A stretch of 64,000 nucleotides of DNA, from assembly GCA_032622095.1 (NCBI GenBank), contig CP136067.1:40093549-40157548 (forward strand), read 5' to 3'. Origin of the DNA: Siphonodentalium dalli. Its lineage: Eukaryota > Mollusca > Scaphopoda > Gadilida > Siphonodentaliidae. A program made the translations under genes and the position numbers. The notes under the pieces were generated by a model. That model ran no database searches, had not been told where the DNA came from, and worked only from the letters and a program-made list of their open reading frames with translations. This document shows positions 36,411 to 47,998 of the stretch, one piece after another. Every line of letters begins with the position of its first letter. The stretch's first letter is position 1.

Positions 36411-37223
36411 ACGTGCGCTCGCGCAACAGTATGGCGATCAGACAGATTCGTAGCTTGGTAGCTTGGTGTCACCCTACTCCGTTTCACGCCATGACGTCAC
36501 CAAAAACGACGTAAAACCTCGTGGCGTTCTGACATTGTTACTGTGCCGCGTTTTTGCTATGTTTATTTTATGTGTTGTTTTCGATTATTTGTTTGTCGCC
36601 GATATCGCCATTTGTCGGGATTCCCTGTTTCTATACTTAAAACTGACATGCTCATAGTGAGCCTCGATTTCGATTTTTTCTCCCAGGTCAAAATACGTCA
36701 GAGTTATGACAAAAATAGATCGACCTACATTTTCTCCATCAGAACCCTACATCAAAGAGTCTATACACTCCTTCGGGACCTACATTGACCTACATAGGGT
36801 ATTTTTACTTATAATTGGGAAGTTTTATCATTTTTGGTTCGTGCGAAGACCTCTTTTTATCGTGCGGGAAAAGAGAGACATTCAAAACGCGATTTCGTAA
36901 TTCGACGAATGACGTAACACAAAACACAAACGCATTAGTTGCTCCTTTGGTCAACTTTGACTATCGGAAAATGAAAATATGCCGCTGAAAAAAATGTATT
37001 CGATATTAAAGTCTCATCCTTTCGGCAACATGGAATTGGTTTTAATTACTTGAATGATTAATATAGTAATTTGCCTTTTATCTGTGATGAAATGAGAAAT
37101 GGTAATTGTTTTTTTTTGCTAACATTAAATTAAATAAATTAAGTAAAATACAGTGAAATTATTTTTTTAATTATTGTTTATTACATTTTTGCGCACGTTG
37201 GCATCTCTCTGAGTGCATTCTAG
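36411..37223. repeat. Module A1, copy 3
   Basis: 813 bp; TGACGTCA lies at 36492-36499. No difference from copy 2 was noticed by eye. Confidence 0.9.
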
Positions 37224-37266
37224 TTATCTATTGCTGTTGGGAATGGAAGCATTGACGCTCTTTATT
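37224..37266. repeat. Lone 41-bp-type unit between A1 and A2 (copy 3)
   Basis: Same 43-bp spacer as at 24752. Confidence 0.9.
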
Positions 37267-38255
37267 ACGTGCGCTCGCGCAACAGTATGGCGATCAGACA
37301 GATTCGTTCGTAGGTTGGTGTCACACTCCATGACGTCACCAAAAACGACGTAAAACCTCGTGGCGTTCTGACATTTTTACTGTGCCGCGTTTTTGCTATG
37401 TTTATTTTATGTGTTGTTTTCGATTATTTGTTTGTCGCCGATGTCGCCATTTGTCAGGATTCCCTGATTCTATATTTAAAACTGACATGCTCGTAGTGAG
37501 CCTCGATTTCGATTTTTTCTCCCAGGTCAAAATACGTCAGAGTTATGACAAAAATAGATCGATCTACATGTTCTCCATCAGAACTCTACATCAAAGAGTC
37601 TATGGACTCCATCGGGACCTACATAGACTCCTTCAATTGGGTATTTTTACTTATAATTGGGACGTTTTATCATTTTTGGTTCGTGCGAAGACCTCTTATT
37701 ATCGTGCGGGAAAAGAGAGACATTCAATACACGATTTCGTAATTCGACGCAATAGGCTGAATAGCCTAACCTTCAGCCGAGTTCCGGGTCAAATACGACG
37801 AATGACGTAACACAAAACAAAACGCATTTGTTGACACAAACACCGTTTGAAGAGTTTATTATTACATAAAATGATCGTTATTGATTAATTATTGATATTT
37901 ATTGTTGCATATTGGCTGCTATCAATATTTACACAAATAGTATTAATTATTTCTTATAATTGCTCCTTTGGTCAACTTTGACTATCGGAAAATCAAAATC
38001 AAAATATGCCGCTGAAAAAATTGTAATCGATATTAAAGTCTCATCCTTTCGGCAACATGGAATTGGTTTTAATTACTTAAATGATTAATATAGTAATTTG
38101 CCTTTTATCTGTGATGAAATGAGAAATGGTAATTGTCTTTTTTTGCTAACATTAAATTAAATTAAACAAATTAAGTAAAATACAGTGAAATTATTTTTTA
38201 AATTATTGTTTATTACATTTTTGCGCACGTTGGCATCTCTCTGAGTGCATTCTAG
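37267..38255. repeat. Module A2, copy 3
   Basis: 989 bp with one cluster of changes: TTCAATACACGATTTCG in place of TTCAAAACGCGATTTCG near 37725. TGACGTCA lies at 37331-37338. Confidence 0.9.
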
Positions 38256-39724
38256 TTATCTATTGCTATTGGGAATGAAAGCATGGACGCTCTTTAATAT
38301 CTATTGCTGTTGGGAATGAAAGCATTGACGCTCTTTCTTATCTATTACTGTTGGGAATGAAAGCATGGACGCTCTTTATTATCTATTACTGTTGGAAATG
38401 AAAGCATGGACGCTCTTTATTATATATTACTGTTGGGAATGAAAACATTGACGCTCTTTATTATCTATTGCTGTTGGGAATGAAAGCATGGACGCTCTTT
38501 AATATCTATTGTTGTTGGGAATGAGAGCATGGACGCTCTTTATTATCTATTGCTGTTGGGAATGAGAGCATGGACGCTCTTTATTATCTATTGCTGTTGG
38601 GAATGAAAGCATTGACGCTCTTTATTATATATTACTGTTGGGAATGAAAGCATTGACGCTCTTTATTATCTATTGCTCTTGGGAATGAAAGCATTGACGC
38701 TCTTTAATATCTATTACTGTTGGGAATGAAAGCATGGACGCTCTTTATTATCTATTACTGTTGGGAATGAAAGCATGGGCGCTCTTTATTATCTATTGCT
38801 ATTGGGAATGAGAGCATGGACGCTCTTTATTATCTATTACTTTTGGGAATAAAAGCATGGACGCTCTTTATTATCTATTGTTGTTGGGAATGAGAGCATT
38901 GACGCTCTTTATTATCTATTGCTGTTGGGAAATAATGCATTGACGCTCTTTGGTATCTATTGATGTTGGGAATGAAAGCATTGTCGCTCTTTATTATCTA
39001 TTACTGTTGGGAATGAAAGCATTGACGCTCTTTATTATCTATTGCTGTTGGGAATGAAAGCATGTACGCTCTTTAATATCTATTGTTGTTGGGAATGATA
39101 GCATGGACGCTCTTTATTTGTTGGGAATGAAAGCATTGACGCTCTTTATTATATATTACTGTTGGGAATGAAAGCATGGACGCTCTTTATGATCTATTGC
39201 TGTTGGGAATGAAAGCATGGACGCTCTTTATTATCTATTGCTGTTGGGAATGAAAGCATTGACGCTCTTTATTATCTATCTGTGATGGGAATGAAAGCAT
39301 TGACGCTCTTTATTATCTATCGTTGATGGGAATGAAAGCATTGACGCTCTTTATTATCTATTACTGTTAGGAATGAAAGCATGGACGCTCTTTATTATCT
39401 ATTGTTGTTGGGAATGAGAGCATGGACGCTCTTTATTATCTATTGCTGTTGGGAATGAGAGCATGGACGCTCTGTATTATCTATTGTTGTTGGGAATGAG
39501 AGCATGGACGCTCTTTATTATATATTACTGTTGGGAATGAAAGCATTGACGCTCTTTATTATCTATTGCTGTTGGGAATGAAAGCCTTGACGCTCTTTAT
39601 TATCTATTACTGTTAGGAATGAAAGCATGGACGCTCTTTATTATCTATTACTGTTGGGAATGAAAGCATGGACGCTCTTTATTATATATTGCTGTTTGGA
39701 ATGAAAGCATTGACGCTCTTTATT
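38256..39724. repeat. 41-bp array, block 7 (~36 units, recombinant order)
   Basis: It begins like blocks 2, 4 and 9. Near 38925 it switches to the post-B variant order (AATAATGCATTG unit), and it has one shortened unit at about 39117 (TTTATTTGTTGGGAATG). It joins two otherwise separate block types. Confidence 0.93.
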
Positions 39725-40796
39725 ACGTGCGCTCGCGCAACAGTATGGCGATCAGACATATTCGTTCGTAGGTTGGTGTCACACTCCATGACGTCACCAA
39801 AAACGACGTAAAACCTCGTGGAACTATTTCAGCACACTAGCAGTAGGCCAATAATCATAACTGGAACTCAAAGATTGGTGCATCGGAATAACTGTATCTC
39901 GAAGTTTCAAACAGTGTATGATGTTCCACGATTGTGAACGATAATAGCATTTCAACTAAGTCAGTTTTGTGGTTCTTGTGATATTCCCGTTATATTTTTC
40001 CACTAGAAATGGCCGTAACGTCAACAGTCCAGCACATGACGTCATAACGTCATTTAGCAGCCAAAGGTTAGATATCCATGGTCCGATTTCTGCCTGTTCT
40101 CCGGACAAATGGAACCTTGGGGGGGGGTCAAAATAGGTTCAATATGAACGTATTTCAAAACCTAATTGAGCCCAAGCGGGCTAGAATAACCAAATTCACC
40201 CTCTGGGGACCCCATTCTGCTTACACCATTGAGCCATAGGTTTTATACAAGTTTATTTGTCGTGGTAATGTCTGTTTTCACTGTGGCCCGCACCATTCAG
40301 CGAAATAACTGGTTCACTATGGGGATATTTCAGAATCAGATAAGACCAATATGAACCGATGTGAATACTTATGATCAACACGAAGCTATTTGCACGATAA
40401 TATGTTGACAGTCATTGTTCGACGGTGTTTGATCGTGCCCCGTGTAAGGTCCATTGAATGTATTGGTAATATGTGACAAGGAACGTTGATATTTATTAAG
40501 AGTTAAGTTTTAACAAATTTTCTAGCAACTTTCAACCCAACATTATTGAGTAGTGATTAGAAATAAAATGAAAATTTGAAAACACACCTAACGATTTCAT
40601 AGTATTTCTCAAAAATATAAACTGCCTGGTTTGATGTGGGTGAACTCAAGCTTTGCTAATGTTTAACGTTGATAAATATTCACACATACAAATAATTCAA
40701 TTAATACGCATGCTCCTTGTGCGTTGGGATTTGTTTACTGTAGAACAGTTATGCAAATGGAAGTTAGGTAGAAACGTTTTATTTTACAATATCTGG
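39725..40796. repeat. A-B hybrid module, copy 3
   Basis: The A head is 39725-39821 and B runs from 39822. The G tract is 9, the shortest. TGACGTCA lies at 39789-39796 and 40037-40044. Confidence 0.9.
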
Positions 40797-42258
40797 TAAT
40801 GAAAGCATGGACGCTCTTTATAATATATTGCTGTTGGGAATGAAATAATTCACGCTCGTTATTATCTATTGCTGTTGGGAATGAAAGCATGGACGCTCTT
40901 TATTGTCTATTACTGTTGGGAATGAAAGCATGGACGCTATTTATTATCTATTGCTGTTGGGAATGAAAGCATGGACGCTCTTTATTATCTATTACTGTTG
41001 GGAATGAAAGTATGGACGCTCTTTATTATCTATTGATGTTGGGAATGAAAGCATGGACGCTCTTTATTATCTATTACTGTTGGGAATGAAAGCATTGACG
41101 CTCTTTATTATATATTACTGTTGGGAATGAAAACATTGACGCTCTTTTGTTATCTATTGCTGTTGGAAATGAAAGCATGGACGCTCTTTATTATATATCG
41201 CTGTTGGGATTGAAAGCATGGACGTTCTTTATTATCTATTGCTGTTGGGAATGAAAGCATTGACGCTCTTTATTATCTATTGCTGATGGGAATGAAAGCA
41301 TTGACGTTCTTTATTATCTATCGTTGATGGGAATGAAAGCATTGACGCTCTTTATTATCTATCGTTGATGGGAATGAAAGCATTGACGCTCTTTATTATC
41401 TATTGCTGTTGGGAATGAATGCATTGACGCTCTTTATTATCTATTGCTGTAGGGAATGAAAGCATTGAGGCTCTTTATTATATATTGCTGATGGGAATGA
41501 AAGCATTGACGCTCTTTAATATCTATTACTGTTGGGAATGAAAGCATTGCCGCTCTTTATTATCTATTGCTGTTGGGAATGAAAGCATGGACTCTCTTTA
41601 TTATATATTACTGTTGGGAAATAATGCATTGACGCTCTTTGGTATCTATTGCTGTTGGGAATGAAAGCATTGTCGCTCTTTATTATCTATTACTGTTGGG
41701 AATGAAAGCATTGACGCTCTTTATTATCTATTGCTGTTGGGAATGAAAGCATGGACGCTCTTTAATATCTATTGTTGTTGGGAATGATAGCATGGACGCT
41801 CTTTATTATCTATTGCTGTTGGGAATGAAAGCATTGACGCTCTTTATTATATATTACTGTTGGGAATGAAAGCATGGACGCTCTTTATGATCTATTGCTG
41901 TTGGGAATGAAAGCATGGACGCTCTTTATTATCTATTGCTGTTGGGAATGAAAGCATTGACGCTCTTTATTATCTATCTGTGATGGGAATGAAAGCATTG
42001 ACGCTCTTTATTATCTATCGTTGATGGGAATGAAAGCATTGACGCTCTTTATTATCTATTACTGTTGGGAATGAGAGCATGGACGCTCTTTATTATATAT
42101 TACTGTTGGGAATGAAAGCATTGACGCTCTTTATTATATATTGCTGTTGGGAATGAAAGCATTGACGCTATTTATTAACTATTACTGTTGGGAATGAAAG
42201 CATGGACGCTCCTTATTATCTATTACTGTTGGGAATGAAAGCATGGACGCTCTTTATT
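40797..42258. repeat. 41-bp array, block 8 (~36 units)
   Basis: 1462 bp, in register with blocks 3 and 6. Confidence 0.95.
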
Positions 42259-43071
42259 ACGTGCGCTCGCGCAACAGTATGGCGATCAGACAGATTCGTA
42301 GCTTGGTAGCTTGGTGTCACCCTACTCCGTTTCACGCCATGACGTCACCAAAAACGACGTAAAACCTCGTGGCGTTCTGACATTGTTACTGTGCCGCGTT
42401 TTTGCTATGTTTATTTTATGTGTTGTTTTCGATTATTTGTTTGTCGCCGATATCGCCATTTGTCGGGATTCCCTGTTTCTATACTTAAAACTGACATGCT
42501 CATAGTGAGCCTCGATTTCGATTTTTTCTCCCAGGTCAAAATACGTCAGAGTTATGACAAAAATAGATCGACCTACATTTTCTCCATCAGAACCCTACAT
42601 CAAAGAGTCTATACACTCCTTCGGGACCTACATTGACCTACATAGGGTATTTTTACTTATAATTGGGAAGTTTTATCATTTTTGGTTCGTGCGAAGACCT
42701 CTTTTTATCGTGCGGGAAAAGAGAGACATTCAAAACGCGATTTCGTAATTCGACGAATGACGTAACACAAAACACAAACGCATTAGTTGCTCCTTTGGTC
42801 AACTTTGACTATCGGAAAATGAAAATATGCCGCTGAAAAAAATGTATTCGATATTAAAGTCTCATCCTTTCGGCAACATGGAATTGGTTTTAATTACTTG
42901 AATGATTAATATAGTAATTTGCCTTTTATCTGTGATGAAATGAGAAATGGTAATTGTTTTTTTTTGCTAACATTAAATTAAATAAATTAAGTAAAATACA
43001 GTGAAATTATTTTTTTAATTATTGTTTATTACATTTTTGCGCACGTTGGCATCTCTCTGAGTGCATTCTAG
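42259..43071. repeat. Module A1, copy 4
   Basis: 813 bp; TGACGTCA lies at 42340-42347. Confidence 0.9.
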
Positions 43072-43114
43072 TTATCTATTGCTGTTGGGAATGGAAGCAT
43101 TGACGCTCTTTATT
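43072..43114. repeat. Lone 41-bp-type unit between A1 and A2 (copy 4)
   Basis: Same 43-bp spacer as in the other three pairs. Confidence 0.9.
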
Positions 43115-44103
43115 ACGTGCGCTCGCGCAACAGTATGGCGATCAGACAGATTCGTTCGTAGGTTGGTGTCACACTCCATGACGTCACCAAAAACGACGTA
43201 AAACCTCGTGGCGTTCTGACATTTTTACTGTGCCGCGTTTTTGCTATGTTTATTTTATGTGTTGTTTTCGATTATTTGTTTGTCGCCGATGTCGCCATTT
43301 GTCAGGATTCCCTGATTCTATATTTAAAACTGACATGCTCGTAGTGAGCCTCGATTTCGATTTTTTCTCCCAGGTCAAAATACGTCAGAGTTATGACAAA
43401 AATAGATCGATCTACATGTTCTCCATCAGAACTCTACATCAAAGAGTCTATGGACTCCATCGGGACCTACATAGACTCCTTCAATTGGGTATTTTTACTT
43501 ATAATTGGGACGTTTTATCATTTTTGGTTCGTGCGAAGACCTCTTATTATCGTGCGGGAAAAGAGAGACATTCAAAACGCGATTTCGTAATTCGACGCAA
43601 TAGGCTGAATAGCCTAACCTTCAGCCGAGTTCCGGGTCAAATACGACGAATGACGTAACACAAAACAAAACGCATTTGTTGACACAAACACCGTTTGAAG
43701 AGTTTATTATTACATAAAATGATCGTTATTGATTAATTATTGATATTTATTGTTGCATATTGGCTGCTATCAATATTTACACAAATAGTATTAATTATTT
43801 CTTATAATTGCTCCTTTGGTCAACTTTGACTATCGGAAAATCAAAATCAAAATATGCCGCTGAAAAAATTGTAATCGATATTAAAGTCTCATCCTTTCGG
43901 CAACATGGAATTGGTTTTAATTACTTAAATGATTAATATAGTAATTTGCCTTTTATCTGTGATGAAATGAGAAATGGTAATTGTCTTTTTTTGCTAACAT
44001 TAAATTAAATTAAACAAATTAAGTAAAATACAGTGAAATTATTTTTTAAATTATTGTTTATTACATTTTTGCGCACGTTGGCATCTCTCTGAGTGCATTC
44101 TAG
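43115..44103. repeat. Module A2, copy 4
   Basis: 989 bp; TGACGTCA lies at 43179-43186. No difference from copy 1 was noticed by eye. Confidence 0.9.
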
Positions 44104-45334
44104 TTATCTATTGCTATTGGGAATGAAAGCATGGACGCTCTTTAATATCTATTGCTGTTGGGAATGAAAGCATTGACGCTCTTTCTTATCTATTACTGTT
44201 GGGAATGAAAGCATGGACGCTCTTTATTATCTATTACTGTTGGAAATGAAAGCATGGACGCTCTTTATTATATATTACTGTTGGGAATGAAAACATTGAC
44301 GCTCTTTATTATCTATTGCTGTTGGGAATGAAAGCATGGACGCTCTTTAATATCTATTGTTGTTGGGAATGAGAGCATGGACGCTCTTTATTATCTATTG
44401 CTGTTGGGAATGAGAGCATGGACGCTCTTTATTATCTATTGCTGTTGGGAATGAAAGCATTGACGCTCTTTATTATATATTACTGTTGGGAATGAAAGCA
44501 TTGACGCTCTTTATTATCTATTGCTCTTGGGAATGAAAGCATTGACGCTCTTTAATATCTATTACTGTTGGGAATGAAAGCATGGACGCTCTTTATTATC
44601 TATTACTGTTGGGAATGAAAGCATGGGCGCTCTTTATTATCTATTGCTATTGGGAATGAGAGCATGGACGCTCTTTATTATCTATTACTTTTGGGAATAA
44701 AAGCATGGACGCTCTTTATTATCTATTGTTGTTGGGAATGAGAGCATGGACGCTCTTTATTATCTATTGCTGTTGGGAATGAGAGCATGGACGCTCTTTA
44801 TTATCTATTGCTGTTGGGAATGAAAGCATTGACGCTCTTTATTATCTATTACTGTTGGGAATGAAAGCATGGACGCTCTTTATTATCTATTGTTGTTGGG
44901 AATGAAAGCATGGACGCTCTTTATTATCTATTGTTGTTGGGAATAAGAGCATGGACGCTCTTTATTATCTATTGCTGTTGGCAATGAGAGCATGTACACT
45001 CTTTATTATCTATTGCTGTTGGGAATGAGAGCATGTACACTCTTTATTATCTATTGCTGTTGGGAATGAAAGCATTGACGCTCTTTATTATCTATTGCTG
45101 TTGGGAATGAAAGCATTGACGCTCTTTATTATCTATTGCGGTTGGGAATGAAAACATGGACGCTCTTTATTATCTATTGCTGTTGGGAATGAAAGCACGG
45201 ACGCGCTTTATTATCTATTGTTGTTGGGAATGAGAGCATGGACGCTCTTTATTATCTATTGCTGTTTGGAATGAAAGCATGGACGCTCTTTATTATCTAT
45301 TGCTTTCGGGAATGGAAGCATAGACGCTCTTTAT
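44104..45334. repeat. 41-bp array, block 9 (~30 units)
   Basis: 1231 bp, in register with block 2; an example difference is GGGAATAAGAGC for GGGAATGAGAGC at about 44940. Confidence 0.95.
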
Positions 45335-46372
45335 CAGAGACGAACATTGGAATCTTTACTGCGCTGACAAAAAATTCAAAACGTGTCGCCGCGGAACTAT
45401 TTCAGCACACTAACAGTAGGCCAATAATCATAACTGGAACTCAAAGATTGGTGCATCGGAATAACTGTATCTCGAAGTTTCAAACAGTGTATGATGTTCC
45501 ACGATTGTGAACGATAATAGCATTTCAACTAAGTCAGTTTTGTGGTTCTTGTGATATTCCCGTTATATTTTTCCACTGGAAATGGCCGTAACGTCAACAG
45601 CCCAGCACATGGCGTCATAACGTCATTTAGCAGCCAAAGGTTAGATATCCATGGTCCGATTTCTGCCTGTTCTCCGGACAAATGGAACCATGGGGGGGGG
45701 GGGTCAAAATAGGTTCAATATGAACGTATTTCAAAACCTAATTGAGCCCAAGCGGGCTAGAATAACGAAATTCACCCTCTGGGGACCCCATTCTGCTTAC
45801 ACCATTGAGCCATAGGTTTTATACAAGTTTATTTGTCGTGGTAATGTCTGTTTTCACTGTGGCCCGCACCATTCAGCGAAATAACTGGTTCACTATGGGG
45901 ACATTTCAGAATCAGATAAGACCAATATGAACCGATGTGAATACTTATGATCAACACGAAGCTATTTGCACGATAATATGTTGACAGTCATTGTTCGACG
46001 GTGTTTGATCGTGCCCCGTGTAAGGTCCATTGAATGTATTGGTAATATGTGACAAGGAACGTTGATATTTATTAAGAGTTAAGTTTTAACAAATTTTCTA
46101 GCAACTTTCAACCCAACATTATTGAGTAGTGATTAGAAATAAAATGAAAATTTGAAAACACACCTAACGATTTCATAGTATTTCTCAAAAATATAAACTG
46201 CCTGGTTTGAAGTGGGTGAACTCAAGCTTTGCTAATGTTTAACGTTGATAAATATTCACACATACAAATAATTCAATTAATACGCATGCTCCTTGTGCGT
46301 TGGGTTTTGTTTACTGTAGAACAGTTATGCAAATGGAAGTTAGGTAGAAACGTTTTATTTTACCATATCTGG
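45335..46372. repeat. Module B, copy 2 (full length)
   Basis: 1038 bp. The 4-bp difference from copy 1 equals the difference in G-tract length (12 versus 16). Like copy 1 it has GGCGTCATAACGTC, so the CRE octamer in B separates full B copies from hybrids. Confidence 0.9.
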
Positions 46373-47998
46373 TAATGAAAGCATGGACGCTCTTTATAAT
46401 ATATTGCTGTTGGGAATGAAATAATTCACGCTCGTTATTATCTATTGCTGTTGGGAATGAAAGCATGGACGCTCTTTATTGTCTATTACTGTTGGGAATG
46501 AAAGCATGGACGCTATTTATTATCTATTGCTGTTGGGAATGAAAGCATGGACGCTCTTTATTATCTATTACTGTTGGGAATGAAAGCATGGACGCTCTTT
46601 ATTATCTATTGATGTTGGGAATGAAAGCATGGACGCTCTTTATTATCTATTACTGTTGGGAATGAAAGCATTGACGCTCTTTATTATATATTACTGTTGG
46701 GAATGAAAACATTGACGCTCTTTTGTTATCTATTGCTGTTGGAAATGAAAGCATGGACGCTCTTTATTATATATCGCTGTTGGGATTGAAAGCATGGACG
46801 TTCTTTATTATCTATTGCTGTTGGGAATGAAAGCATTGACGCTCTTTATTATCTATTGCTGATGGGAATGAAAGCATTGACGTTCTTTATTATCTATCGT
46901 TGATGGGAATGAAAGCATTGACGCTCTTTATTATCTATCGTTGATGGGAATGAAAGCATTGACGCTCTTTATTATCTATTGCTGTTGGGAATGAATGCAT
47001 TGACGCTCTTTATTATCTATTGCTGTTGGGAATGAAAGCATTGAGGCTCTTTATTATATATTGCTGATGGGAATGAAAGCATTGACGCTCTTTAATATCT
47101 ATTACTGTTGGGAATGAAAGCATTGCCGCTCTTTATTATCTATTGCTGTTGGGAATGAAAGCATGGACTCTCTTTATTATATATTACTGTTGGGAAATAA
47201 TGCATTGACGCTCTTTGGTATCTATTGCTGTTGGGAATGAAAGCATTGTCGCTCTTTATTATCTATTACTGTTGGGAATGAAAGCATTGACGCTCTTTAT
47301 TATCTATTGCTGTTGGGAATGAAAGCATGGACGCTCTTTAATATCTATTGTTGTTGGGAATGATAGCATGGACGCTCTTTATTATCTATTGCTGTTGGGA
47401 ATGAAAGCATTGACGCTCTTTATTATATATTACTGTTGGGAATGAAAGCATGGACGCTCTTTATGATCTATTGCTGTTGGGAATGAAAGCATGGACGCTC
47501 TTTATTATCTATTGCTGTTGGGAATGAAAGCATTGACGCTCTTTATTATCTATCTGTGATGGGAATGAAAGCATTGACGCTCTTTATTATCTATCGTTGA
47601 TGGGAATGAAAGCATTGACGCTCTTTATTATCTATTACTGTTGGGAATGAAAGCATGGACGCTCTTTATTATCTATTGTTGTTGGGAATGAGAGCATGGA
47701 CGCTCTTTATTATCTATTGCTGTTGGGAATGAGAGCATGGACGCTCTGTATTATCTATTGTTGTTGGGAATGAGAGCATGGACGCTCTTTATTATATATT
47801 ACTGTTGGGAATGAAAGCATTGACGCTCTTTATTATCTATTGCTGTTGGGAATGAAAGCCTTGACGCTCTTTATTATCTATTACTGTTATGAATGAAAGC
47901 ATGGACGCTCTTTATTATCTATTACTGTTGGGAATGAAAGCATGGACGCTCTTTATTATATATTGCTGTTTGGAATGAAAGCATTGACGCTCTTTATT
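46373..47998. repeat. 41-bp array, block 10 (~40 units)
   Basis: The longest block. It starts as the other post-B blocks and ends with the variant order of block 5. Confidence 0.95.

Noticed and set aside
23008-47998. CRISPR-like array
   Set aside because: The 41-bp units are directly adjacent with no unique spacers, the context is eukaryotic and there are no cas genes; it is a satellite.
23008-47998. Repeat-encoded protein from the 41-bp unit
   Set aside because: 41 is not a multiple of three and the unit contains TGA and TAA, so no frame continues across units.
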